Shown piece after piece: positions 20,782-28,655 of a DNA stretch of 28,655 nucleotides. The DNA lies in contig CAJUAT010000036.1 of NCBI GenBank assembly GCA_910584525.1, positions 1 through 28,655 of the forward strand, written 5' to 3'. Position 1 is the stretch's first letter. Every line of letters starts with the position of its first letter. The notes under the pieces were generated by a model that searched no databases, was not told the DNA's origin, and saw only the letters and a list, made by a program, of their open reading frames with translations. Source of the DNA: an uncultured Muribaculaceae bacterium (GTDB lineage Bacteria > Bacteroidota > Bacteroidia > Bacteroidales > Muribaculaceae). Position numbers and translations under genes: made by a program.

Positions 20782-22993
20782 TCATCGCGTCGTTGAATTT
20801 CTCGTCGTTTCCTTCGAGCTCATACTGCTGGAGGTTGCTCTTGACCCCTGCGAAATAATTGGCGAGCGGCTCCTTGCTGAATGAATTGCCCACTATTCCC
20901 TTGGAGCTGTCGCGGAGCTTCTCCATATGTTGGGTCATGCTGTCGATATGCGCTGTCACTTCCCCCTCCATATCATGTTTGAGCTCCTCGGCCATCTCAG
21001 GATTGAGTATTTCGTGCATCACGTAACCGAACATGCCGACATCCACGGCTGCCACCAGCCAGTGCGTGGTGAACTCGGTGACTTCGAGGGCCGTCATGAG
21101 AGTTTCATGGGCAGCCTCGGCAAAAGGCTTGACGATACCGAGGACGGGACCTGCCACGGCGAGCACGGCCTCCATGGCTCCGATTACGCAGTCTGCTATC
21201 TGTGCTCCCGTCCACTCGCGCGGGTCGCCGATCTCGGCTATAAGGCCTGCCGTCGGCCCCTCGCCGCTGTTGCTTACCGCACCGAAGTTGCCGCAGGAAT
21301 GTACCATGGTATTGTTGCCGGCAAGGCCGAGCACGCCGGCCACATGATGGCCGCGTCCTTCCACGTCACCCATGTTGTGGCTGAAAGCCAGCGAGCCCCA
21401 CGTGGCCTTGCCCACGATGCCGGCCACATGCGAGGCTCCCTTTACAGCTCCGGCGTTGACGGCGTTGTGAGCCACGCATATCGAGGTATTGCCCACGATG
21501 CCGCCCACGAAGTCGTTGCCTTCCACATTGCCGGTGTTGGAGGCGGCGTAGGAGCCGAACTGGCATTCGCCGCCGATGCCCCCCACATAGTCGTGGCCGC
21601 TGACGTCGCCCTGGTTGGAGGTCCAGCGGTAGTAGACGTTGTTGAGCACTGTCGATTCCGTGTCGCTCCCTTTGATTCTCGAAGAGCCTGATATGCCGCC
21701 CACGCCGTCATATCCCGTGACCTTGCCGTATTTTGCGGCGGCAGATATCCATGCCATGCCTGTGCCGCCGGCAAGGCCGCCGGTGCCATAGCTGCTGTTG
21801 TTCTTGTCGCCGGCGGCATATCCTGTGGCGCCGCTGATATCGCCGCTGTTGTAGGCGGCCACCATATAGAGGGTATCTGCTGTGCCAATGATACCTCCGG
21901 TGCCGGCATATTTGCCGCTGACGGGCGTGCTGTTGCGGCAGCCGAGAATGTCGGCACGCGAATATATACCGGCGCCGCCCACGATGCCGCCGGCGTTATA
22001 GGAAGCCTTCACGCTGCCCCCGTCGTTGACACACCGGGCTATGAGCGTGCTGCTGTACATGTCGAGGGCTCCCACAAGACCTCCGACGTTGACAGCCCCC
22101 TCGCTGCCCGTTATCTTTCCTCCCGACGACGAACAGTCGGCGATTCGGCTTCTGCCGTGTGAGTCGCCGGCCGATATGCATGCCCCCACGAGAGCGCCTA
22201 CGGCAAAGTTGCCGTTAACTTCCGCATGGGTGAGCTTTACGCCTGTGATGGTGGCGTTGTGCACGTAGCCGAAGAGTCCTACGCCCGCCGAGTTGGGCCT
22301 GTCTATCCATAGCCATGACATTTCAGCTCCCTGATATACGCCGCGGAAGGGCGTGTTGGTATCGTTTCCGATAGGGAGCCACCCGTAGCGCATGTCGCAC
22401 TCGAAACAGGCCTGGTCCATGTTGATGGAGTTGGTCTGCAGGAAATATGTATCTTCCTTGATATTGCCGTTGGTCTCCGCGTTGTTGACGTAGAGCATCA
22501 GCTTTATCACATTCTTGTAGCTGGAGATGATATACGGGTCCTCTTTGGTGCCGCTGCCCGGCAGACCTATACCCTCATCGAAGGAGTCGGTGATGGATAT
22601 GCTGCTGCCACGTACCTCTATTTTGCTGCCGAGGCCGAACTGTGCGGTGGTGAATTTATCCGGGAGCGTCTCGTACTCGGCGGTCTTGGGGCGGTCGAAC
22701 TCGAAATAGAGTAGACGGTACACGCCGTCGGCCAGACCGCGGTTGAATTTCACTTTCGACGTCTCGCCGCTGCGGGTATGAGTGCCCTCACGATAAATCA
22801 CATTGCCGTCGGGGGCAAGAATCGCGCATTTTATCGCACTGATATTGAAGCCCCGCGCCTCCTTGTGAAGCACAAGTTCCCTGGCTTTCCCTTCGTAATC
22901 GTCATCCGTGTCGGGGCCGAAGTTCTCTTCCCGGCACGACATCACCGACAATACAAGGATTGCATTGAGCAGATACAGAAGATATTTATTCAT
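20738..22993 (-). CDS. GLUG-repeat surface lipoprotein, N-terminal part of a frameshifted gene
   Basis: A 751-codon frame. Signal peptide with lipidated Cys20 (AILVLSVMSC) followed by REEN and an acidic stretch, again suggesting surface export. Residues 1-145 are a beta domain with a typical GTKEDPYIISSYKNVIKLML opening, then GLUG-type units (GGLVGA, GGIVGG, GGISGS, GGIGGE, AGIVGK, AGVLGL) to about residue 590. After that comes an unusual helical part with a hydrophobic Ala/Gly-rich stretch. The frame stops at GRDGETA without the GLUG closing motif, which instead appears in the overlapping frame 20071-20781. Paralogue of the 999-residue protein. Expressed from the 23048 promoter. Confidence 0.85.
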   Translation of the reverse strand: MNKYLLYLLNAILVLSVMSCREENFGPDTDDDYEGKARELVLHKEARGFNISAIKCAILAPDGNVIYREGTHTRSGETSKVKFNRGLADGVYRLLYFEFDRPKTAEYETLPDKFTTAQFGLGSKIEVRGSSISITDSFDEGIGLPGSGTKEDPYIISSYKNVIKLMLYVNNAETNGNIKEDTYFLQTNSINMDQACFECDMRYGWLPIGNDTNTPFRGVYQGAEMSWLWIDRPNSAGVGLFGYVHNATITGVKLTHAEVNGNFAVGALVGACISAGDSHGRSRIADCSSSGGKITGSEGAVNVGGLVGALDMYSSTLIARCVNDGGSVKASYNAGGIVGGAGIYSRADILGCRNSTPVSGKYAGTGGIIGTADTLYMVAAYNSGDISGATGYAAGDKNNSSYGTGGLAGGTGMAWISAAAKYGKVTGYDGVGGISGSSRIKGSDTESTVLNNVYYRWTSNQGDVSGHDYVGGIGGECQFGSYAASNTGNVEGNDFVGGIVGNTSICVAHNAVNAGAVKGASHVAGIVGKATWGSLAFSHNMGDVEGRGHHVAGVLGLAGNNTMVHSCGNFGAVSNSGEGPTAGLIAEIGDPREWTGAQIADCVIGAMEAVLAVAGPVLGIVKPFAEAAHETLMTALEVTEFTTHWLVAAVDVGMFGYVMHEILNPEMAEELKHDMEGEVTAHIDSMTQHMEKLRDSSKGIVGNSFSKEPLANYFAGVKSNLQQYELEGNDEKFNDAMNEARRAYGRDGETA

Positions 22994-23047
22994 GCTGTAG
23001 TTATTAGTTCACGCTGCTGTTATTAGTTCGTTCTCACGGTGTCCCGA

Positions 23048-23078
23048 CAAAATTAGTCATTAATCCCTAAATACGCAA
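23048..23078 (-). promoter_or_regulatory. Promoter of the GLUG lipoprotein operon
   Basis: Minus strand TTG (23078-23076), 20-nt spacer, TAATTTTG (23055-23048), a full consensus. The leader contains an 11-nt direct repeat GTTATTAGTTC (23000-23010 and 23019-23029). Transcription should start near 23042. Confidence 0.75.
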
Positions 23079-23125
23079 ATTCCCAACCCGTAACCGGATT
23101 GGGAATCACGTCCTTATACTTTTTT

Positions 23126-23180
23126 GAATCACAGAACTGAACCGGAATTGCACCGAGAGTTCCGGTTAGTTCTGTGATTC
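23126..23180. repeat. Long near-perfect hairpin between divergent operons
   Basis: A left arm at 23126-23147 and a right arm at 23160-23180 pair over 21 bp with one bulged G (outer GAATCACAGAACT, inner AACCGGAA), leaving a 12-nt loop. Six T precede it (23120-23125) and AAAAA follows. It lies between the minus-strand promoter and the receptor gene, with no gene end nearby. A second, smaller pairing (ATTCCCAA/TTGGGAAT, 23079-23106) lies next to it. Confidence 0.7.
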
Positions 23181-23248
23181 CCCAAAAATGAGCCGTTCCG
23201 AAAAAAGATGAGAGGGGCTGTCACAGATGGCGGGGATGGTGCGTTCCG

Positions 23249-25588
23249 ATGATAAAACAGCACATCATGCGTTATCAGAAAAGAAGCAATAACAAATCGG
23301 GACAACGCCACCTACGGGTGACGGCAGCCATAATGATTACAATCAATTCATACCTTAATATTCATGCAGGCACCGGGGCGGCCACATCCGAAGCCGTCCC
23401 GGACACCACATCCGTCACATCAGCCACATCCGTCACATCCGATTCCATATCTCTCCAGCCCGGCTACACCGACCTCGACGACCTGGTGGTGACAGCCACC
23501 CGCAAGCTCGTGCAGAGCGACGGCGCCAAGCTGACATACAACGTTACCGAAGACCCTGAGGCCGGCTCCTCCAATATTCTCGACATCCTGCGCAAGGTGC
23601 CCGGCGTCACCGTCGACGCTGAAGAGAATGTGCGCGTAAACGGCCAGTCAAGCTTCCGCATCCTCAAGAATGGCCACGAAGACCCCATGTTCAATGGCGG
23701 CGACATAAAGAATATCCTCAAATCGCTGCCAGCCGCCACCATCAAAAAAATAGAGGTGATCTCCGAGCCTGGCGCCAAGTACGACGCCGAAGGCTCCGGC
23801 GGCATCCTCAACATAGTCACCGACCGCACCACCAGCCTCTCCGGCTTCACCACACAGCTCAACGGATGGGTCAACGCCTACCAGGCCGGCGGCTCCCTCA
23901 ACGGCCGAGTGAAAATCAACAAGGTGATGCTCGACGCCACCGTCAACTACAACAACGGCAAGCTCTTCCCCCGCTCCCAGACAAGCACCTCCACCGAAGA
24001 AGTCCTGACAGGTCCCTCGGCCGGCAACCACTCAATACGCGAGCGCAAAGGTTATGGCGGCTGGGACTATACGGGCGCCAACATCAACATGTCGTGGGAA
24101 CCCGACACCCTCAACCTCTTCACCCTATCGGCCAACTATGGCTACAACACGTGGGGAGGCCCCTGGGAAGACCACCGCACGCAGTATGACGCCGACGGGA
24201 ATCTGCTATGGTACCTCCACCGGCATACCGACGACAAAGGACGATGGAACGGCATCGGCACCCAGGCCTCTTATCAACATTCCTTCGGCCGAAACGACCA
24301 CAATATCGTGGCATCATACCTCTTCAACTGCGGCGGCAACAAAAGCCATTCCTTCTTTTACAACCTCGAAACTGCCGGCGACATCTCCGACTACCCCTTC
24401 GAGCGCCAGAACTCCGACTCATGGTATACCATGCATATCATGCAGCTCGACTATACCAACCGCTTCAACAGCCATCATCTGCTGGAAGCCGGCTTCAAGG
24501 GGAGCATCGACCGCGAAGGGAACAACCGCATGGGATATCATGGCCAGAGCGAGGCCTCGGCGGTTGCCGACATCGCCTCAGCCGTAAACCTGCGCCAGTT
24601 CAAGGACATCTATGCCCTATACCTCTCATATACCGGCACTTTCGGCAAACTCAACGCCAAGGCAGGACTGCGTTACGAGTTCACCCGCATGGGTCTCCGC
24701 TACGCCAAAGGCGACTTCCCCGATTTCTCCTCGCATCTCCATGACCTCGTGCCCAACCTGGCCCTGAGCTGGAACTTCTCCCCGGCATCCGCTCTGCGGC
24801 TCGCTTACCAGATGCGCATAAACCGCCCCGACATATGGTACATGAACCCCTTCCGCGAATATACCACCCCCGGATGGGTAATCTACGGCAACCCCGACCT
24901 CAAAAGCCAGAAATCCCACGACCTGTCATTGGGTTATACCAATTATGACCACAAGTTTACCGGGGGTGCCAAACTGTCATGGCAGTATGTGGCCAACGGC
25001 ATCACCGACATCATCTTCATGAAAGATGGTCTCATCAACAAGACCTACGACAACATAGGCACCCGCCACAGACTCAGCCTCGACCTCAACTTCACATGGA
25101 ACATCACCAACACCTTCAACTGGTCGACCTACGCGACCGGTGCGTGGAACCTCTACCATACCTCCTCGGAGATGATAAGCGCCACCAAAGCTGGCTGGAG
25201 CGCCAACCTGAGCACCAACATCTCCTATACTCTTCCCTGCAAGGTGCGGCTCTCGGCCTATGGCGGCTTCAACACCCCATGGTTCGACATTCAGACAGAA
25301 GGCACCCGTATAAGTTACTGGTACGGCATCGGGGCAGGCCGTTCCTTCCTCAAGGACGACGCGCTGACCCTGCAGGTGGGGGCCTCCAACTTCCTGCCGT
25401 GGACCAAGAGCAGCGGCTGGCGGCAGGTGTCGGAAAGCGTGATATGGCAGCAGACAAGCCGCTGGAAGGCATGGAACTTCTCCCTGAGCCTCTCCTTCCG
25501 TTTCGGTGCCCTCAAAGCCTCCGTGAAACGCACGGCTGCCAAGATTGAACAGAACAATCCCTCCGCCCAGCAAAGCGGCAATAAATAA
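23249..25588 (+). CDS. TonB-dependent receptor-like outer membrane beta-barrel protein
   Basis: A 779-residue protein of the outer membrane beta-barrel family related to TonB-dependent receptors (OMP_b-brl_3 type). After a signal region (about residues 24-42) and a serine/threonine-rich linker, residues 77-190 form a plug: DLVVTATRK, ILDILRKVPGVTVD, VNGQ, EVISEPGAKYDAEGSGGILNI. The rest is barrel with aromatic girdles and ends SLSLSFRFG before a charged tail. The carboxypeptidase-like N-terminal domain typical of larger relatives is missing. Likely uptake of a polymer fragment or other ligand. It is 14 nt upstream of the ECF sigma gene. No clear promoter is visible. Met at 23267 is an alternative start. 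Confidence 0.87.
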   Translation: MIKQHIMRYQKRSNNKSGQRHLRVTAAIMITINSYLNIHAGTGAATSEAVPDTTSVTSATSVTSDSISLQPGYTDLDDLVVTATRKLVQSDGAKLTYNVTEDPEAGSSNILDILRKVPGVTVDAEENVRVNGQSSFRILKNGHEDPMFNGGDIKNILKSLPAATIKKIEVISEPGAKYDAEGSGGILNIVTDRTTSLSGFTTQLNGWVNAYQAGGSLNGRVKINKVMLDATVNYNNGKLFPRSQTSTSTEEVLTGPSAGNHSIRERKGYGGWDYTGANINMSWEPDTLNLFTLSANYGYNTWGGPWEDHRTQYDADGNLLWYLHRHTDDKGRWNGIGTQASYQHSFGRNDHNIVASYLFNCGGNKSHSFFYNLETAGDISDYPFERQNSDSWYTMHIMQLDYTNRFNSHHLLEAGFKGSIDREGNNRMGYHGQSEASAVADIASAVNLRQFKDIYALYLSYTGTFGKLNAKAGLRYEFTRMGLRYAKGDFPDFSSHLHDLVPNLALSWNFSPASALRLAYQMRINRPDIWYMNPFREYTTPGWVIYGNPDLKSQKSHDLSLGYTNYDHKFTGGAKLSWQYVANGITDIIFMKDGLINKTYDNIGTRHRLSLDLNFTWNITNTFNWSTYATGAWNLYHTSSEMISATKAGWSANLSTNISYTLPCKVRLSAYGGFNTPWFDIQTEGTRISYWYGIGAGRSFLKDDALTLQVGASNFLPWTKSSGWRQVSESVIWQQTSRWKAWNFSLSLSFRFGALKASVKRTAAKIEQNNPSAQQSGNK

Positions 25589-25602
25589 ATCGGGAGCAGG
25601 CA

Positions 25603-26094
25603 ATGACGGAAAAGGAGTTTCGACAACGGGTAATGTCGCTACATCGGCTGATGTACGGCATGGCACTCCGCATGGGTATGCCGCCCGACGACGCCGCCGA
25701 CGCCGTGCAGGACACCCAGCTGAAACTCTGGCGTCTGCGCCACGGAATCCCCGACGACCCCGACGAACTGCGCCTGTACTGCCTGAAAGCCTTCCGCAAC
25801 TCATGCATCTCATGGTTCCGGCGGCAGCACCCCGAAGAAAGTGCCGACTCTCTCTCCGACACTCCCTCCCCGTCGGCCTCCGATGCCGAATACCGCGACA
25901 CCCGGGCGGCAATCGAGCGCCTCATAGACTCTCTCCCCGAAGGACAGCGCACAGCCATTAGGCTCAGCAGCTTCGGAGGCCTCGACAACAACGAGATTGC
26001 CGCTACCACCGGCCTCTCAGAAGCCAATGTTCGCCAACTCCTCTCACGAGGACGAAGAAAACTACGGGAGCGATGGCGAATGATTAGTGATTAA
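25603..26094 (+). CDS. ECF-type RNA polymerase sigma factor
   Basis: A 163-residue sigma-70 family protein of ECF size. Region 2 is at about residues 5-75 (LHRLMYGMALRMGM, DDAADAVQDTQLKLWRL, FRNSCISWFRRQ) and region 4 at about 100-158 (AIERLIDSLPEGQRTAIRLS, LDNNEIAATTGLSEANVRQL). It directs RNA polymerase to a special promoter set. It follows the receptor gene by 14 nt and precedes a membrane protein of anti-sigma type, so signalling from the envelope is likely. Bacteroides relatives often sit in this order: sigma, membrane protein, DUF4252-like, GIN protein. Confidence 0.93.
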   Translation: MTEKEFRQRVMSLHRLMYGMALRMGMPPDDAADAVQDTQLKLWRLRHGIPDDPDELRLYCLKAFRNSCISWFRRQHPEESADSLSDTPSPSASDAEYRDTRAAIERLIDSLPEGQRTAIRLSSFGGLDNNEIAATTGLSEANVRQLLSRGRRKLRERWRMISD

Positions 26095-26110
26095 CGATTA
26101 AAGATAAAAG

Positions 26111-26908
26111 ATGAACGATAAGGAACGACATAAACTGATCGGCGAGCTCCGGGAGCTTCTCGAGAGCTGGTACAGCGGTGAGGGCGATGGAACCCTGGAG
26201 CGGCGTATCGACGAGCTTTTCCGCTGCATTGACGAGCTGCCGGCCGACCTGCGTGCCGACAGGGAGCTGTTTGCCGCAATGCAGCAGGAAGCCGGTGAAG
26301 AGGTTCCCATGGCTCCCGACGCGGAGCGACGTCTCGAAGCGGCCATGTCAGCAGCATTCCGGGAGGATTCCGCGACGCGTCAGCGCAAGCTGCGCTTCCC
26401 CCGTATCGCCATAGCGATATCGGCTGCTGCCTGTATGCTGATTATCCTCTCGGCGGTGACCTTCCTCTTCCGCGACGACCACGCCGGCATCGCTCCGTCA
26501 CGCCCCGCTCCCGGCATGGCCACAGCAAGCACCGTGGAGACCGACGACTCCACCACCCCGGCGCCCATCCTCCCTGCCAGGCCACTTGAAGCGCATGCCG
26601 AAGTTCCCCGACATGGGAAAGCCATTACCCCCAACACCCCGGCCAATGCCACTCCGGTTCCGTCAAAGGCCGACGCACAGACCGACTCTGTCATAACCCC
26701 GGCATATCCCTCTGCCGAGGATTATATCATCAGCCTGTCGGAAGAAGAGGAACTTCTCGCCGAGGAAAACTACCGGGTGGTGGTCGACGAGCGTGAGGCC
26801 AACTCCATCATCAGCTCCATATTCTCACGCATCGACGAGAGCATCGACCGCCAGCACCTCCAGGAGAACAGCATCCGCAACGAATACAGCCACCACACTA
26901 AACTTTAA
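26111..26908 (+). CDS. Probable membrane anti-sigma factor
   Basis: A 265-residue single-pass membrane protein. Residues 1-95 are cytoplasmic, helical and acidic; a transmembrane helix at 98-120 (IAIAISAAACMLIILSAVTF) follows; the outside part is a proline/threonine/alanine-rich linker and an acidic helical C-terminus. Topology and position just after the sigma gene fit an anti-sigma factor, although no zinc-type HxxxCxxC motif is present. The 16-nt gap is a repetitive AT-rich spacer (GATTAACGATTAAAGATAAA), similar in style to that at 5301-5371. A sigma-regulated periplasmic sensor is an alternative. Confidence 0.75.
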   Translation: MNDKERHKLIGELRELLESWYSGEGDGTLERRIDELFRCIDELPADLRADRELFAAMQQEAGEEVPMAPDAERRLEAAMSAAFREDSATRQRKLRFPRIAIAISAAACMLIILSAVTFLFRDDHAGIAPSRPAPGMATASTVETDDSTTPAPILPARPLEAHAEVPRHGKAITPNTPANATPVPSKADAQTDSVITPAYPSAEDYIISLSEEEELLAEENYRVVVDEREANSIISSIFSRIDESIDRQHLQENSIRNEYSHHTKL

Positions 26909-26949
26909 CTCCGAAAAATTAAACTATAACCCCGAAAAACCGTCATAAA

Positions 26950-27552
26950 ATGAATATGCATAATAATATCGGAAAGATGAATCTCAGGAGGATTGTCATG
27001 CTCATGGCCATGATATTCACGGCGCTGACCATGGATATAAGAGTGCAGGCCAAGGAGGTATTCGCGGAGCTTTCGGAGGATCCGGAAGTGGAATGCACCT
27101 ATATCTCGGGGCGTTTCGCCCATAACCGTCGCGGCTGGCGCTCCCAGTCGGGTGAGCACGGCATGAGTCTCGAAAGAGGGTTCTCCTCCATGTGGACCTA
27201 CCAGCTCTTCTCGGAGAAGGCCGTGGAGAAAGCAAAGGGCATCCTCGACAGGTATCTTAAGGAGAACAAAGGGATAGAGCTGGTGATGGAGACAAAAACA
27301 GGCTCGCAGAGCTACCGCATATACGAGAAATTCGCCATGCTCGACGGCAAGGAGATGATCACCCAGATGATAATCTGGAGCAACGATGCCCCCAACGTCG
27401 GCGAGATATGCGTGATCAACTGGGACAAAGGTCTGGAGCCGAGCAAGAATCCTTATTCCTACTCCCCGGGCAAATCCAGGGGTCTCTCATTCCTGCAGAA
27501 AAACCTTGCCGGCAAATATCTCCCCGACATCCATAAATCCGATGTATTATGA
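26950..27552 (+). CDS. Secreted protein resembling the DUF4252 family
   Basis: A 200-residue exported protein. A long basic N-terminus precedes a hydrophobic signal (IVMLMAMIFTALTMDIRVQA, cleavage after QA near residue 34). The mature protein begins FAELSEDPEVECTYIS and later has a GKEMITQMIIWSND strand, which resembles the pattern of the Bacteroidetes DUF4252 family often found in sigma-anti-sigma-GIN operons. The assignment is from pattern only. Shorter starts at 26956 or 26977 are possible. Its stop overlaps the next start by 4 nt (ATGA). Confidence 0.75.
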   Translation: MNMHNNIGKMNLRRIVMLMAMIFTALTMDIRVQAKEVFAELSEDPEVECTYISGRFAHNRRGWRSQSGEHGMSLERGFSSMWTYQLFSEKAVEKAKGILDRYLKENKGIELVMETKTGSQSYRIYEKFAMLDGKEMITQMIIWSNDAPNVGEICVINWDKGLEPSKNPYSYSPGKSRGLSFLQKNLAGKYLPDIHKSDVL

Positions 27553-28493
27553 AAGCCAAGATAATGCGGCCCCATAAGTCAGGGATAGCCGGTAAATATC
27601 TCGTGACCGCCATAGCTACCCTCTCCCTTACCGCCGTTATAGCAGCCCCATCTTCAGCCGCCGTTATAGCAGCCCCATCTTCAGCCGCCGTAATAGCAGC
27701 GCCATTGTCAGCCGCCGTGACGCGAACGGAAGTTCGCGTTCCCCGCGCCCGCACCTCCCGCCATGGCTCCTTCCAGGAGCTGGAGCTGTCCCGCACGGCC
27801 ACCGACCGCTTCGAGTCGGCACCCATCAACGCGCAGCTCATACGCAGATTCGCCAGCCATCTCATTCAGGATGTGGAAGTGCTACAAGGCACCCCGAAGG
27901 TAGTGGTAGAAGGCTACAAAGCCGACAAAGCCATCCCTTACATGCGCTTTTACATCAAGAACGGCACCCTTACCGCCGACACCGGCGACATCCCCAACAA
28001 CCAGTCGATGCCGAAAGTAAAGATCAAGGTATACCTTAACGAGATATCCTCGCTGACGAGCTACGCCGGCGACATCAGCGCCGGCACCGTCACGGCGCCG
28101 GGACTCACCCTCCAGACATTCGGCATCGGCGACATCAACATCACCGAGGCCACAGCCACCTCGCTGAAGGCCACCACCTACGGCACCGGCGACATCAACA
28201 TCGGCAAGTGTACAAGCACTTCGCTTAACCTTGTCACCCAAGGTACGGGCGACATCAACATCCCGCGTGCCCAGTTCACCACCGGCCGCCTCTCCTCGCA
28301 CGGTACCGGCGACATAAACCTCACCAACTTCGAAGGCACTCAGGTCACCGCCGTCTCTCACGGCACCGGCGACATCATCCTCAAAGGGACTGCCTCCACC
28401 GCCTACATCACTATCAGCGGCACCGGCGAGGTCTACACCGACGGCTTGAATGCCCCGGTTATCACCAAGACCCTCCTCAGAAACGACGACTAA
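27549..28493 (+). CDS. GIN-domain (DUF2807-type) repeat protein
   Basis: A 314-residue exported protein. The signal region contains a ninefold-residue repeat AVIAAPSSA three times, encoded by 27-nt tandem repeats (about 27632-27712). The mature part is a head-type GIN domain: from about residue 190 the motif GTGDIN (or a close form) recurs every 20 residues, six times, and should build a right-handed beta-helix. Such proteins are common at the end of ECF sigma operons of Bacteroidetes and are proposed surface or envelope proteins. Coupled to the previous gene by ATGA, and followed by a terminator. Confidence 0.85.
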   Translation: MKAKIMRPHKSGIAGKYLVTAIATLSLTAVIAAPSSAAVIAAPSSAAVIAAPLSAAVTRTEVRVPRARTSRHGSFQELELSRTATDRFESAPINAQLIRRFASHLIQDVEVLQGTPKVVVEGYKADKAIPYMRFYIKNGTLTADTGDIPNNQSMPKVKIKVYLNEISSLTSYAGDISAGTVTAPGLTLQTFGIGDINITEATATSLKATTYGTGDINIGKCTSTSLNLVTQGTGDINIPRAQFTTGRLSSHGTGDINLTNFEGTQVTAVSHGTGDIILKGTASTAYITISGTGEVYTDGLNAPVITKTLLRNDD

Positions 28494-28518
28494 GGATATT
28501 ACCGAAACTTATTGATTG

Positions 28519-28547
28519 ATTGGGCCGCACGGCCCAATTTTTCTTTT
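28519..28547 (+). terminator. Terminator of the sigma factor operon
   Basis: ATTGGGCC (28519-28526) and GGCCCAAT (28531-28538) form an 8-bp stem with a GCAC loop, followed by TTTTCTTTT. It is 25 nt after the GIN gene stop. Confidence 0.88.
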
Positions 28548-28581
28548 AGGTGAAAATATTTTTAATTCTCCGAAAAAATAT

Positions 28582-28589
28582 TAATTTTG
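28582..28589 (+). promoter_or_regulatory. Promoter -7 element for a gene beyond the window
   Basis: TAATTTTG matches TAnnTTTG; the -33 region is T-rich without TTG. The first ATG (28604) gives only seven codons, so the gene itself lies beyond the right edge. Confidence 0.55.
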
Positions 28590-28655
28590 TAGGCGAGTAC
28601 ATAATGAACTCATTTAAACTTTTGTGATTTGTGAATTTTTTTAAGGAAAACCACA

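Noticed and set aside
24977..25912. A 311-codon minus-strand frame opposite the receptor and sigma genes
   Set aside because: It spans the ends of two well-supported genes on the other strand and has shadow-like composition.
28121..28440. CRISPR-like regular repeats every 60 nt
   Set aside because: The repeats are in frame, encode GTGDIN motifs and the spacers are also coding; it is a protein repeat.
28604..28627. Seven-codon ORF after the last promoter
   Set aside because: Too short to support; probably only an ATG in the leader of a gene beyond the window.

Overview
The window looks like a Bacteroidales gut bacterium with moderately high GC, most likely close to Muribaculaceae. The evidence is the repeated Bacteroidetes housekeeping promoter (TTG, 19-20 nt, TAnnTTTG), GLUG-repeat lipoproteins with Bacteroidetes-type export signals, a TonB-receptor-like outer membrane barrel, and an ECF sigma factor operon with DUF4252-like and GIN-domain proteins. 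The family-level assignment is inference.

Positions 1 to about 16205 are most of the right part of a temperate tailed phage, cut off at the left edge of the window. Read right to left on the minus strand it holds an early operon (XRE-type regulator, small HTH protein, 1083-aa primase-helicase and four small genes), then ardA, then the head and packaging operon. That operon runs ClpP-like protease with fused scaffold, putative major capsid protein, structural protein, ComF-like phosphoribosyltransferase, unknown protein, PLD-like protein, small-terminase-like protein, unknown protein and large terminase. A CI-like repressor (15548-16063) is transcribed the other way. The control region between it and the early operon (15366-15548) carries face-to-face promoters and inverted-repeat operators. 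No integrase, portal or tail gene is in the window; they presumably lie to the left.

The phage carries AT-richer plus-strand insertions against the direction of the head operon. These are a small membrane protein (458), a secreted protein plus a membrane protein (2705-4062), and an Abi_2/AbiF-type HEPN protein (7534-8430). The Abi gene is followed by a promoter-driven, terminator-ended small RNA that can fold into an H-type pseudoknot (about 8488-8580), probably its RNA partner. Next to it, ardA (anti-restriction) faces away from a degraded, frameshifted inverted copy of itself (9504-10013). The promoter, leader and 3' end of that copy are far better preserved than its reading frame.

The right phage end is marked by the 3' part of a tRNA-Ser(GGA), starting exactly at the anticodon loop (16206-16261); this is the attachment-site remnant. 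The chromosome resumes with an MntA/HepT toxin-antitoxin pair. A minus-strand operon follows with two large GLUG lipoproteins; the first is split into two frames by an apparent frameshift near 20760. Divergent from it is a plus-strand cluster: outer membrane barrel receptor, ECF sigma factor, probable membrane anti-sigma, DUF4252-like secreted protein and a GIN-domain repeat protein, closed by a terminator at 28519.
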